Shown: positions 53,915 through 63,378, counted from the first letter of the stretch. The stretch is 64,000 nucleotides of DNA from DASWJZ01 sp963792885 (GCA_963792885.1 CAWBXX010000006.1:493569-557568); one strand, 5' to 3'. A program made the numbers and translations. The notes: generated from the sequence alone by a model not told the origin.

Positions 53915-53978
53915 TTTGCGCGGAGAGGCACAGTTCGTGGCTCCGAGCGGATTCTTCATTTCATACGCGGAGGCACTT

Positions 53979-54206
53979 ATGAATTTCATCAGCATGAATC
54001 GGCAGGATGAGGGATTGGTGGAATTGAAGTATTGCGAACGCTGCGGAGGGTTGTGGCTGCGGCGCCCGGGATATGAGGTGGTGTGGTGCGAACGGTGCCG
54101 GGCACAAAAAGCGGCGCTGTTGCGATGTGGCCGCGGGCAACTCGGCCGGAACTCCTTGCAGATCGAATGCTTGCGGGGCGTGGCAGACATGGCGGTGCAG
54201 CCATGA
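53979..54206 (+). CDS. Small zinc-ribbon protein
   Basis: 75 residues from ATG 53,979, with CGGAGG about 8 bases upstream. Two CxxC pairs (KYCERCGGLWLRRPG and VWCERCRAQ) form a zinc ribbon. The rest is short and basic. No specific family is recognised; such ribbons are frequent in acidobacterial phage-like clusters. The stop overlaps the next start (ATGA) if the sigma-like gene begins at 54,203. Confidence 0.6.
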   Translation: MNFISMNRQDEGLVELKYCERCGGLWLRRPGYEVVWCERCRAQKAALLRCGRGQLGRNSLQIECLRGVADMAVQP

Positions 54207-54643
54207 CGGGGGCTTGCGGATGGATGATGGCGGAAGGACGGAATCCGGCGCCGCGCCCCTGGCTCGGAGAAACAGAGATGGACATGTGGCCTTATCGAGA
54301 CCGAACGGTAGCGCTGTTGAGGCGGTATGCACGAGCGTCGGTGGAGGTGGGGCGGCTGCCGTCACTGCTGGGACGAGAGTGTTTTCGCGCAAAGGTCAGT
54401 TCGTATCCGATGACGAGCTTCGAGGATATCGTCATCTTCGTGCACGACATGGAGAACGTGTTGCTTCAACTGAATCCGTTTCAGCAACGTCTGATCGCCA
54501 TGAACGTGTTGGAGGACTACAGCTTGCGCGAGGTGGCGCGGCTCTTGCCGTGTCCATTGCGGACGCTGGAGCGGGAGGTGCCGGACACATTGGACGTGCT
54601 GTCGCTGGCATTGCTGGAGAGCGGGTTGATCAAGCAAGTGTGA
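54203..54643 (+). CDS. Sigma-70 region 4-like protein
   Basis: 146 residues from ATG 54,203; ATG 54,278 (MDMWPYRDRTVALLRRY) is the likelier biological start because conservation begins there and a GGAG lies upstream. Middle: SFEDIVIFVHDMENVLLQL. Near the end, LNPFQQRLIAMNVLEDYSLREVARLLPCPLRTLE has the helix-turn-helix spacing of sigma region 4. Region 2 is absent, so it cannot act as a complete sigma factor; it may be a transcription activator of the late genes, like phage regulators. Ends just before a strong terminator. Confidence 0.6.
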   Translation: MTGACGWMMAEGRNPAPRPWLGETEMDMWPYRDRTVALLRRYARASVEVGRLPSLLGRECFRAKVSSYPMTSFEDIVIFVHDMENVLLQLNPFQQRLIAMNVLEDYSLREVARLLPCPLRTLEREVPDTLDVLSLALLESGLIKQV

Positions 54644-54650
54644 GTCCCGG

Positions 54651-54673
54651 CCGGCACTTACGTGCCGGGTTTT
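54651..54673 (+). terminator. Intrinsic terminator
   Basis: CCGGCAC / GTGCCGG with a four-base loop, followed by GTTTTC, eight bases after the sigma-like gene stop. Confidence 0.8.
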
Positions 54674-54964
54674 CATGTTTCGCAGATTCGCGGCTGGGGC
54701 GACTGGAGAAAACTGGAAAGGAGTTGACGAGAGTCAGCTTTCATTTGCGGTGTCAAGAGGGGAGAAATTACAAAATTAAGGTAAGTGGTTGTAAGTACGG
54801 CAAAAATAATTTTGTTAAAGTTGGCGGGGTGGGTGGGTTGGATTTGATATTCTAACAATAAGGGCAGAGAAAAATACTCAGACAGTTTTGGAAGCGCGAT
54901 CCTGAAGGCATTGGGGAATTGTACCCGAGCCATACGAGATCGCGCTTTTTCGTTTGGTGGAGAG

Positions 54965-55327
54965 ATGGCTAAGGCGAAAGCGACGAAAGCGGCACCGAAG
55001 AAGAGCACGCTGCGGCAGGATTCGAAGGCGAAGACTGCGGAAGAAGTTCAGAAGGTGCGGAACGGCGTGACGAACCTAATCCTGAAGAACTCGCACCTTA
55101 TGGCGGCGCGCGTGGTGCAGTCGGTGACCGAGGGGGGGCAGGTAGCGGCGCTGAAATATCTCTGGGAGATGTCAGGGCTGTTTCCTTTTGAGGCGGGAGA
55201 GGACGGGGAGCGCGATTCGCTGGCTAAGATTTTGTTGCAGCGGATGGGGTTGCAGGGGAAAGTTCCGGTGATCGCGGAGGATGACGAGGGTGACGTAGAA
55301 TCAGAAGACCTCGACAGGATCGAATGA
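54965..55327 (+). CDS. Hypothetical basic protein, possibly a small terminase-like or DNA-packaging partner
   Basis: 120 residues from ATG 54,965 with GGAGAG upstream. It starts with a lysine/alanine-rich tail (MAKAKATKAAPKKSTLRQDS), then a helical segment (VQKVRNGVTNLILKNSHLMA) and an acidic end (EDDEGDVESEDL). The charge layout could suit a nucleic-acid-binding partner, and small terminase subunits are of this size, but no motif proves it. It follows about 290 bases of AT-rich DNA with no gene and precedes the phosphatase gene by 30 bases. Confidence 0.4.
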   Translation: MAKAKATKAAPKKSTLRQDSKAKTAEEVQKVRNGVTNLILKNSHLMAARVVQSVTEGGQVAALKYLWEMSGLFPFEAGEDGERDSLAKILLQRMGLQGKVPVIAEDDEGDVESEDLDRIE

Positions 55328-55357
55328 GAACTGCGAAAGCAGGGGACGAACAAAAGC

Positions 55358-55798
55358 ATGGACATGACGTGGGTGACGGATCGGATCGCACTGGGAGGCG
55401 GGATCTGGAATGAAAAGAACATGGCGGAGGTGGCGCACTCCGGGATCACTCATGTGATCGACATGCAGATTGAGTTCGACGACACACCGCTGGGAGAAGC
55501 GGCGGGGGTGCGGGTGTTGTGGAATCCGACGGACGACGATTTTCTGCCCAAGCCTCCGGAGTTGCTGGATCGGGGTGTGCAATTCGCGGAAGAAGCGTTC
55601 AAGGATCCGGACGCAAAGATTTACATCCATTGCGCGGCGGGAGTGCATCGGGCACCGATGATGACGCTGGCGGTGCTGGGCGCGATGGGGTGGGATCCAG
55701 AAGCGGCGATGGTGTTGATCGAAACGCGGCGTCCGGAAGCGGATTTTGCGGATGTGTACGTGGAGAGTGTGCGGCGCTATCTGGGATTGCGGGTTTGA
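55358..55798 (+). CDS. Dual-specificity / tyrosine phosphatase-like protein
   Basis: 146 residues. The active-site loop IHCAAGVHRAPMMTLAVL has the full CX5R signature (Cys and Arg), with the general-acid Asp likely in NPTDDDFLP. The start WVTDRIALGGGIWNEKNMAE is typical of dual-specificity phosphatases of atypical (DUSP) type. It would remove phosphate from protein or small-molecule targets in the cytoplasm. Phosphatases of this type are unusual in phage-like clusters; here it lies between the basic protein gene and the fibre gene on one strand. Confidence 0.85.
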   Translation: MDMTWVTDRIALGGGIWNEKNMAEVAHSGITHVIDMQIEFDDTPLGEAAGVRVLWNPTDDDFLPKPPELLDRGVQFAEEAFKDPDAKIYIHCAAGVHRAPMMTLAVLGAMGWDPEAAMVLIETRRPEADFADVYVESVRRYLGLRV

Positions 55799-55916
55799 GG
55801 GCGATTGCAGAAGGCAGAAGTCGGATTGCAGAAGTGAAAACCTTTCGTTGTGGAGAACGCTGGGCGATTGCTTTGCTTCGCTGATAGTTAAACGGATTAA
55901 CAAGTTCGGAGGGGAT

Positions 55917-58900
55917 ATGCGGAAGGGGCGCCGCTCAGGGGAGCGGCTTTTTTATTGGAGCCTGAGTTGGGCGCGAGCGGTGGCGATTGTTTGTCTGCTG
56001 GCGATGCCTTTAATGGTCTGGGGGCAGCCGGCGTTGACTACGATTTCCGATACGGTTTATCGGGCGGATGGGACGGCGGCAAAGGGTGTTGCGTTGATCT
56101 CCTGGCCAGCGTTTCAAACGGCGGAGGGGAATGCCGTGGCGGCGGGATCGGAGACGGTCACGATCGGGACGGCGGGCGCGTTCACGTCGCAGCTGGTGCC
56201 GAACGTGGGAGCGACTCCGACAGGGACTTACTACACGGTGGTGTTCCAGCTGGATGACGGCACGGTCCGGCGGGAATATTGGGCGGTGCCGAGCACTTCG
56301 CCGACTACGATTGCGGCAGTGCGGACGACACCGGGTACGGGCGTGGCGAACGGGCTGGTGTCGAAGCAATATGTGGATGCGCAGGTGGCGACGCGCGCAG
56401 TGGATGCGTCGGTGGTGCACCTGGCGGGAGCGGAAACGATCCAGGGGACGAAGCAGTTTGCGGCGGCGCCGGCAGTTCCGGCGCCCACGGCGGCGGACAA
56501 CGCGGCGAACAAGGCGTATGTGGATGCGGCGGTGGCGAATGTGGGCGCGGGAAATTTTGTGGCGAAGGCGGGAGACACGATGAGCGGTCCGCTGACGCTG
56601 GTGGGAGATCCCACGGCGCTGAATCATGCGGCGAACCGGCACTATGTCGATACCGGACTGGCGGCGAAGGCGAGCCTGGTGAACGGGGTGGTGCCGACGA
56701 ACCAGTTGGGTTCCGGGACCGCGGATGGGACGTTGTGTCTGAAGGGGAGTTCCTCGTGGGGAGCCTGCGGCACGAGTTCGGACGCGGTTTCGATTCGGGG
56801 AACGACGGTGGCCGCGGTGACGCCGACGGACGGACAGGTGATCACGTATGAGTCTTCGTCGAATACTTATAAGCCGAAGGCGGGGGGGAGTGCGGGGTCA
56901 GCGTATCAGGTAACCAAGTACGCATTGGATTTTCAGTTTTCGGCGACATCCACCACGGACCTGACTACAGCGGGCGCGAAGACGGTTTCGCTGACTTCTT
57001 GTCCTCCGGGTGTGCGGGGAGATGACGCGGACTATTGGGTGTATGTATCGGGTACGGGGACGGCGGAGGCGGTAAAGGTTACAGGCGGGACGTGCGTGGG
57101 CGATGGGAACGCGGGGACGCTGCAATTCACGACGGTAAATTCGCATGGGTCGGGATACACGATCACGTCGGCTTCAGCGGGAATCGCGGAGGCGTCGATT
57201 GCATCGCGGTACAGGCCCAAGGGGACTGCAGCGCTGACGGGCGGATGGATCGTGGCGCCGACCGGGGATATTTCGATCTATGGGCAGCTGACGATCAAGA
57301 GTCTGGGACAAACAGTTCAGTTCAACGGAGGAACACAAGCGTGCTTTGCGACCACGACGCCGTGCGTATTCATCGGGGACAAGACTAACTCCAACAACGT
57401 GCTGGATGTGACGCTGATCGGATTCCGGGGGCGGCCGATGGTGGCGAACGGAACGCAACCGATGATCGAGGTTAACGCGCAGCATACGCGGATCCAGAAT
57501 CTGCAAGGTTTGTACGAACCGGGGAAAACGTTCGGCAGCTGGGTGAAGGTGGACGACGATCAGTCGTTCCTGCTGGATGGATTGGACACGTCGGGAGGAT
57601 TGGGGACAATACGGTGCGACACGACGTTTTGCGGAGCCTATATCCAGTCGAATGGAACGTTTAGCGGGAATCCTCAAGTGGCGCCGGTGGGGTGGCTCCA
57701 ACATCTGAACTTGAACATTCAGTGCAATGGCAACGGAGTGGACTGGCAATCGGGGAATACGTTGCGGATCTCGGATTCAGTGATTCAAGGGTACACGCAG
57801 TTCGGAGTGCGATATTCGACCGCGACCGGGGGATATGGCGGATTGAGCCTGGAGAATGTGTACGAAGAATATGCCGGGTGTGGCGCCGGCCTGGGCCCGG
57901 GGACCATCACGAATGCCGCGGCCGGAGTCGTCATGCAGGCGGGTAGCAGCTATGCGAATCCGTCGCTGAGCATTCGCGGTGGAGAAGGACCCTCGGCCGG
58001 CATGCCACAGTTCGCGAGCGGAGGGTCAACGTACTTGCAGTATTACGTGGTGGCGCGCAAGGCTGATGGATCTGTAACGCTGCCCCTGTACTTCGGAAAT
58101 GCGCAGCCGACGAGCGGCGCAGTTGCGATTCCGGTGCAATGGTATGACCTGGCGCCGGCAACTTCGTATGACATCCTGGTGGTGAGCGGGAGCGGAATTC
58201 CGACGCCGCCGTATGGAACCGGGAACTACGCGGTGGCGGCGAATGTGCCGCAATCCTCGGTGTGCTCCAACGGAGTGTGCTCCTACACGGACACGCAGGC
58301 GGCGCGTGGCAGCTATACGCTTCCGGCGTACTGGCTGGGGGCAGCGAATTTCTGGACGCCAAAGTTGAATTTGTGGCCCGGGGGCGTGATTTTGTCGCCG
58401 CCCGCGAACTCGGACTTTAACATCTCGAACCATCCGGTTCTGTACACCGATCTGCTGAGTTCGTCAGTGCCATACATATCGGCGGCGGGGGGAGTGTTTC
58501 CGCAAGTGTTCGCACTGCATTGCCAGGCGGGGCCAGGGATGACTGCATATGTGTGGCCGGTCTGCCTGGGGTCGTTCTATCCGCAAAACCAGATGCGCCT
58601 GATGGGTGGACCGACGGTGGGAGGGAGTGCGTCGCTCCAGAATTTGAAGGGCGTGCTGAATATAGGGGCGAACACGGCGACGACGGGTCCGACGCATCTG
58701 ATCACGCTGTTTGATTTCGAGCCGGACAAGTCGGCGGCGTATGGAAACACGAGGGCTCCTAACTCAAGTCACGACACCTTCATCGGCATCGATTCAAGCA
58801 ATACGAATACAACCGTCGGGCTGAGTCTGGGGTCGTATGGGTCGATCAGCCAGTACATTGCGAATAACGGGGACGGGACAAACTGGCTGGAACGGTTGAC

Positions 58901-59720
58901 GAGTACGCTGAAGGAATTCAAGACGGCAGCGAAGTTCGACGGGACAGTGACGATCGCGGGGCTGGCGGCGGGATGTCTGAATGTTTCAAGCGCCGGATTG
59001 GTGGGTTCGACCGGAGTGGCTTGCGGGTCGGGAGGAGGGGGATCGGTTACCTCGGTCTTCGGACGGACGGGAGCGGTCGTTGCGGCAAGCGGAGACTACA
59101 CGGTGTCGCAGGTGACGGGGGCGGCAGCGGACTCGGCAGTCATGCACAACACCGGGACGGAGACGGTTGCCGGGGCCAAGACGTTTTCCAATGATGTGAC
59201 GCTCAGCGGGAATCTGAATATTGCGGGGAACATCGTGCAGACGGGGTCGGGGCCGTGGAGTGTAGAGGGTGCTTACGGCGCGATGACTGCGGCGGGTGCG
59301 AGTAAGTCGAAGATCGGATTCACGACGGGCGGGAAGCTGGCGGTGTCAGAGAACGCGGGTGCGGTGACGGAGGTGGCGAAGAAGTATCCGCAGCAATTTA
59401 CATATACGTTCTTCGATGCGAACAATCTTTTGACCACGGCTTTGCAGGTGCCGTCGATTTATGTGAACCGGGCGGCGGCGTTCCATATCGTTGAGGTGTA
59501 CTGCGAGATCGATGCGGGGGCGATGACGATCAATCTTCAGAACGCGGGGGCGAACTTGCTTAGTTCGGACCTGGCCTGCTCTACGGCGGGAGCTACTTCC
59601 TCTTCGTTTGTTTCGGGAAAAGATGCGGTGGCGTCGGGAGTGAAGATCGGGCATGTGACGCAGTCGGCTTCGGGGAGTGTGCATCGGGTGAATGTGGTGG
59701 TGAAGTACACGGTGGACTAG
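55917..59720 (+). CDS. Large secreted fibre-like protein with phage-tail-fibre repeats and beta-helix region
   Basis: 1,267 residues from ATG 55,917 with GGAGGGG three bases before it. Residues 1-35 form an apparent Sec signal (basic start, then AVAIVCLLAMPLMVWGQ). Residues about 120-230 contain phage fibre repeats: VSKQYVDAQV, ADNAANKAYVDAAV, AGDTMSGPLTLVGD and NHAANRHYVDTGL. The centre (about 390-640) looks like a right-handed beta-helix, with TRIQNLQG and LRISDSVIQG rungs. Near the C-terminus the repeat returns (HNTGTETVAGAKTFSNDVTL), followed by a beta-rich tip. Tail fibres are normally cytoplasmic until assembly, so an export signal is odd: this may be a surface adhesin evolved from a fibre, or the signal may be an artefact of the start. 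Confidence 0.8.
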   Translation: MRKGRRSGERLFYWSLSWARAVAIVCLLAMPLMVWGQPALTTISDTVYRADGTAAKGVALISWPAFQTAEGNAVAAGSETVTIGTAGAFTSQLVPNVGATPTGTYYTVVFQLDDGTVRREYWAVPSTSPTTIAAVRTTPGTGVANGLVSKQYVDAQVATRAVDASVVHLAGAETIQGTKQFAAAPAVPAPTAADNAANKAYVDAAVANVGAGNFVAKAGDTMSGPLTLVGDPTALNHAANRHYVDTGLAAKASLVNGVVPTNQLGSGTADGTLCLKGSSSWGACGTSSDAVSIRGTTVAAVTPTDGQVITYESSSNTYKPKAGGSAGSAYQVTKYALDFQFSATSTTDLTTAGAKTVSLTSCPPGVRGDDADYWVYVSGTGTAEAVKVTGGTCVGDGNAGTLQFTTVNSHGSGYTITSASAGIAEASIASRYRPKGTAALTGGWIVAPTGDISIYGQLTIKSLGQTVQFNGGTQACFATTTPCVFIGDKTNSNNVLDVTLIGFRGRPMVANGTQPMIEVNAQHTRIQNLQGLYEPGKTFGSWVKVDDDQSFLLDGLDTSGGLGTIRCDTTFCGAYIQSNGTFSGNPQVAPVGWLQHLNLNIQCNGNGVDWQSGNTLRISDSVIQGYTQFGVRYSTATGGYGGLSLENVYEEYAGCGAGLGPGTITNAAAGVVMQAGSSYANPSLSIRGGEGPSAGMPQFASGGSTYLQYYVVARKADGSVTLPLYFGNAQPTSGAVAIPVQWYDLAPATSYDILVVSGSGIPTPPYGTGNYAVAANVPQSSVCSNGVCSYTDTQAARGSYTLPAYWLGAANFWTPKLNLWPGGVILSPPANSDFNISNHPVLYTDLLSSSVPYISAAGGVFPQVFALHCQAGPGMTAYVWPVCLGSFYPQNQMRLMGGPTVGGSASLQNLKGVLNIGANTATTGPTHLITLFDFEPDKSAAYGNTRAPNSSHDTFIGIDSSNTNTTVGLSLGSYGSISQYIANNGDGTNWLERLTSTLKEFKTAAKFDGTVTIAGLAAGCLNVSSAGLVGSTGVACGSGGGGSVTSVFGRTGAVVAASGDYTVSQVTGAAADSAVMHNTGTETVAGAKTFSNDVTLSGNLNIAGNIVQTGSGPWSVEGAYGAMTAAGASKSKIGFTTGGKLAVSENAGAVTEVAKKYPQQFTYTFFDANNLLTTALQVPSIYVNRAAAFHIVEVYCEIDAGAMTINLQNAGANLLSSDLACSTAGATSSSFVSGKDAVASGVKIGHVTQSASGSVHRVNVVVKYTVD
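55930..55953 (+). terminator. Terminator-like hairpin inside the start of the fibre gene
   Basis: GCCGCTC / GAGCGGC with loop AGGG, followed by six T residues, is a perfect 7-bp intrinsic-terminator shape, located at codons 5-13 of the fibre frame and 11 bases after its ATG. Either it ends the phosphatase transcript, or it attenuates fibre expression. Confidence 0.7.
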
Positions 59721-59757
59721 GGAGTTCTCAGTTCCCGGTTCTCAGTTCTCAGTTTTG

Positions 59758-59787
59758 GGGTGCGCTGCTTTGGCGCACCCTTCTTTA
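59758..59787 (+). terminator. Intrinsic terminator after the fibre gene
   Basis: GGGTGCGC / GCGCACCC with a seven-base loop and a following TTCTTTATT tract, 38 bases after the fibre stop. The GTTCTCAGTTCTCAG phrases just before it are typical acidobacterial intergenic repeats. Confidence 0.85.
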
Positions 59788-59960
59788 TTGCTGCGGACGT
59801 CAAGGGCTTAACCACGGGGGGCACGGAGGTCACGGGGACGGGGCGGGTGGAATGCCTTGAGACAGTGATCCAACGTCGACTGGGTTGGGGTCCTTCGGCT
59901 TCGTAACTGCTTCGCTTCGCTCAGCAGTTACTACGCTCAGGATGACAATGGAGAAAATGG
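59788..59960. repeat. Acidobacterial-type dispersed intergenic repeats
   Basis: AACCACGGGGGGCACGGAGG and the later TTCGTAACTGCTTCGCTTCG with CTCAGCAGTTACTACGCTCA are phrases met again and again between genes in acidobacterial genomes. A related CCACAGAGGGCACAGGGGAC copy lies at about 62,570-62,590. They support the host assignment of this part of the window and show no coding potential. Confidence 0.6.
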
Positions 59961-62487
59961 ATGAAAAGGATAAGGTGTCTCCTCGCAGCCGCTGTGGTAT
60001 GCGCGATGGCGGGGACGGCGGGGGCGGCTACCTATTATGTCGATGCTACGGGTGGGGTCGACACGAATGACGGGTTGTCGCAGGGTACGGCGTGGAAAAC
60101 GGTGGCGAAGGTGAATGGGTCCACGTTTTCGGCGGGTGATTCGATTCTGTTCAAGCGCGGACAGGTCTGGAATGAAAGCCTGGTGCCGCCTTCGAGTGGG
60201 GCGTCGGGGAATCCGATTATGTTTGACGCTTATGGGACAGGAGAGGCGCCGACGCTGACGGGATACGTGGGATTGCCCTCTGCGAGCTGGACTTTGGATT
60301 CCGGGAATATCTGGAAGACGTCGATCACATCGACTTCGTTCAACTACGTGCTGTTCGGGTACGTCGGCAGCGATGGGACGGTGGGGAGCGTCTGGGGGAC
60401 GAAGTTTACGTCGGGGAAGTCGGCGCTGGTGGCGCCTTATCAGTTCTTTTTTACGAGCAACGTCCTCTATGTGTATTCGCCAGTGAATCCGGCCACTTAC
60501 TACGGAAGCATGGCGGCGATGCTGATGACGAATGGGCAAATCATTTACATCAATGGGAAGAGCTGGATTACGATCCAGCATTTCAAGGTGACTTACTTTG
60601 ATACTTATGGGGTACGGATCGGCGGAGCGTCGGATCACATTACGATCGCGAATGTGTATTCGGATGGAGTGATCCCGGCGGGGACCACGCCCCATGGATT
60701 TTATGTGAACGTGAGTCCGGCGGCCACGGATATGAAGTTTTACAACGTGGACGCGCACCGGAACTACAACGGCTTCCGGTTTGATGGGCCTGGGTCGGGG
60801 ATTGTGCTGAAGAATTGCCGGGCGTATGGGAATCGCAATCACGGGCTCGAGGACAGTATGACGGGTGGCGGGTCAACCTATTCGTACTGTCATTTTTATG
60901 CGAATGGGTTGGGCGTGGTGGTGTCGACGGACACGGTGGGAGGAACGAACGGCGGAAACAATATTCCGGCTTACACGGCGCCGGCGACGACCAGTTTTCA
61001 GAAGTATCCGGCACGGATTACGTTGACGGTGGATGATCCGGGGCTGATTGCGGGAGCGGAAACTTACATTGACAGCATTCTGCCGCTGTTTGACGCGCGG
61101 GGACTGCAACTGTCGGTGGCGATTGTTACTGGATATGACTTGTCGAATACGCTGATTTCGAAGTTTCAGTCGTGGATTGATGCGGGACGGGATGTGGTGT
61201 CACATTCGTGGTCGCACCAGTATTTTCTGCCGGCTTCGGCGATGACGATCAAATATACGGGCACAGGGTCGGCGGCTACGATGACCGTGTCCGGGAATAC
61301 GCTGACGACGACGGTTACGGGTGGGCCGGGGGGAGAGAATCTCAGTTTTGATCTTACAGACCCTTCGTATAACACGGTGTCGAGCCTGGTGACGGCCATC
61401 AATACTCACGGTGGATACACGGCGGGGTTGGTGATTGCTACGGCCTACGGACTCGGTGACGCTGACGCCGGTGTCGGGCCAGGACATCAAGACGGCTACT
61501 TATACGGAGCCGTTCCGAAATGCTTCGGTGTTTGGGATTCGTTATACGGGGACGGGGACGGCGGCTACGATGACGATCTCCGGGAATGTGCTTACGACTA
61601 CGGTGACAGGGGGGCCGGGGGGAGAGAACATCAGCCTGGATTTGACGAACGCGAGTTACGACACGATGTCGGAGTTGACGTCGACGATCGCGGGGCGAAG
61701 CGGATATACGGCGGCGCTCGTATCGACAGGGAAGGGTGCGGCGCACACGATCAATTTGGCGGATGTGGCGGCGCAGGATATCAAGGGAACGCAGTATATC
61801 GCGCAGGTGCAGGAGAGCCGGCTGGAGCCGGATGAGATGGCGACGTCGAAGGCGTGGATGAACGCGAACTTGACGGGGCTGCCGACTACGCGGGCGCTGG
61901 TGTATCCGGGTGGACAGGAGGATGTGACTACCCAGGGATATGCGGTGACGGCAGGATATGCGGGGGCACGCGGGGCGTTCACGATGGATCTCGGGACGAG
62001 AGATGTGTATTCGCGAGGAGTAAATATTCAAAACGTTACCAGTTTTGGTGCGAATCCGAACTTGCAGGGATTGCCGTCGGCTACGCTGGACGCGATGATG
62101 GCAGCTTTGATCTGGAAGAGCTCGGTGTGGGGAGCGCCTTACGGGGTGTTCTGGCATTTGAATGAGTTGAACAGCGGAGAGGTTGCCACGTTGCTGGATG
62201 CGCTGGTGAACCACGGGGCTACGCTGATGACCAACACGCAACTGATTAGTTGGATCGGGCAACAGAGTTTGCAGTCGGGGACGACTTATTACTGGGCTCC
62301 GGCTGCGGGGCCGGAGGCGGATCTGCGTCCTACTCAGTTGTCTCCGGTGGTGAATACGGGGGCAGACCTGGGGGCGGGGTTTGCATTTGACCTGGAGGGA
62401 GTGGATCAGCGGGCGTTCGGGTCGGGATGGGAGATGGGGCCTTTTGTCGTGCTGGGGCAGCCGCCGTTTGTGGTGGTGGTGGAGTGA
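59961..62487 (+). pseudogene. Secreted beta-helix plus polysaccharide deacetylase protein, one frameshift
   Basis: Two frames read as one protein of about 842 residues. A Sec signal (CLLAAAVVCAMAGTAGA) is followed by a right-handed beta-helix (about 23-330; YYVDATGGVDTNDGLSQGTA, SDHITIANVY, VLKNCRAYGNRNHG). From about 350 comes a NodB-type deacetylase: metal-binding motif 1 in ITLTVDDPGL, motif 2 in VVSHSWSHQYF, and motif 3 in TTRALVYPGGQED after 61,890. Between motifs 2 and 3 two copies of a 65-residue domain are inserted. The frame changes at about 61,435, inside the insert, by one extra base. Likely role: de-N-acetylation of a surface or host-cell polysaccharide. The end (GWEMGPFVVLG) is intact. 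Confidence 0.82.
61240..61735 (+). repeat. Tandem domain repeat within the deacetylase gene
   Basis: Copy one (about 61,240-61,440) encodes TIKYTGTGSAATMTVSGNTL, TTTVTGGPGGENLSFDLTD and GGYTAGLV. Copy two (about 61,540-61,735) encodes RYTGTGTAATMTISGNVLTT, TVTGGPGGENISLDLTN and SGYTAALV. They match closely at the protein level and moderately in DNA. Each is a small beta domain of unknown family. Confidence 0.85.
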
Positions 62488-62655
62488 GGGGATTGCGAAG
62501 AAGTCAGATTGCAGAAGTGAACGAGGGGACTCCAATGAAGATTTCGGGAGATCGCGGCTAGGGCTTGACCACAGAGGGCACAGGGGACACGGGGGATCGC
62601 GGCGAAGCGGGGGACGAAGAAACGGGCGAGGTCACAGGGACGAGCCGAGGGATAT
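62488..62655. other. Intergenic stretch with repeat phrases
   Basis: About 170 bases with GGCTTGACCACAGAGGGCAC and GGGGACACGGGGG phrases. No gene. A weak ribosome site (CCGAGGG) precedes GTG 62,656. Confidence 0.5.
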
Positions 62656-63351
62656 GTGCATACAGACTTGGGGTTACTGGAATGGCTTGGGGGGATGCTG
62701 GATTTCCCGGTGGGGTGGGACGATGAGAAAGGCGGGCCGGTGGAACTCACGGTGCGGGACGAGCTGATCGAAGGACTGTTGCGGATTCGGACTAAGGCTG
62801 GAAAGACGCGTTTCAAGCTGAACCGGGCGCAGGCGGAGTATTCGCGGAGGTGCACGAAACGGAATATCGTGCTGAAGGCGCGGCAGGTCGGGATCACGAC
62901 CTATATCGCAGCTCGGTTTTTTATCCAAACGATTACCCGGCGCGGGACTCAGAGTGTGCAGGTGGCGCACGACCGGGAGTCGGCGGAGGAGATTTTCCGG
63001 ATCGTGAAGCGGTTCTGGGACCGGTTGCCGGCGTCGATAAGAAAGGGTGCGCTGAAGACGTCGTATTGCAATACGAGGCAGTTGGTCTTTCCGGGATTGG
63101 ACAGCGAGTACAGCGTAACGGCGGCGGATGAGAACGCAGGGCGGGGATGGACGATCCAGAATCTGCATTGCTCGGAGGTGGCGCGCTGGGGAAAGGGTGG
63201 GGAAGAGGCTCTGGCGTCGCTGCGGGCGGCGGTGGTTCCTGGAGGAGAGATCGTTCTGGAGGAGAAGTTTAAAGAGGGCCTGTCGAAAGTGATCGATGGA
63301 ACGGTGGAATGTCTGAATGCGTCCAGTTGGTCGCGGACGAACAAGCAGTAG
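62656..63351 (+). CDS. Phage large terminase-like ATPase, short form lacking the nuclease half
   Basis: 231 residues from GTG 62,656. The ATPase core is recognisable: FKLNRAQAEYSRRCTKRNIV, the Walker A-like KARQVGITTYIAARFFIQT, the coupling segment AADENAGRGWTIQNLHCSEV (Walker B region with Glu) and ALASLRAAVVPGGEIVLE. Normal large terminases continue with SPNGxG-type motif and an RNase H-like nuclease for about 200 residues more. Here the frame turns after GGEIVLE into EKFKEGLSKVIDGTVECLNA, an unrelated-looking tail, and stops. The nuclease is lost, so genome packaging is impossible with this copy alone. A deletion that fused two genes in frame is the likely cause. Confidence 0.75.
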   Translation: MHTDLGLLEWLGGMLDFPVGWDDEKGGPVELTVRDELIEGLLRIRTKAGKTRFKLNRAQAEYSRRCTKRNIVLKARQVGITTYIAARFFIQTITRRGTQSVQVAHDRESAEEIFRIVKRFWDRLPASIRKGALKTSYCNTRQLVFPGLDSEYSVTAADENAGRGWTIQNLHCSEVARWGKGGEEALASLRAAVVPGGEIVLEEKFKEGLSKVIDGTVECLNASSWSRTNKQ

Positions 63352-63378
63352 TTCAAATTCATTGGCGAGGTAGATCGA

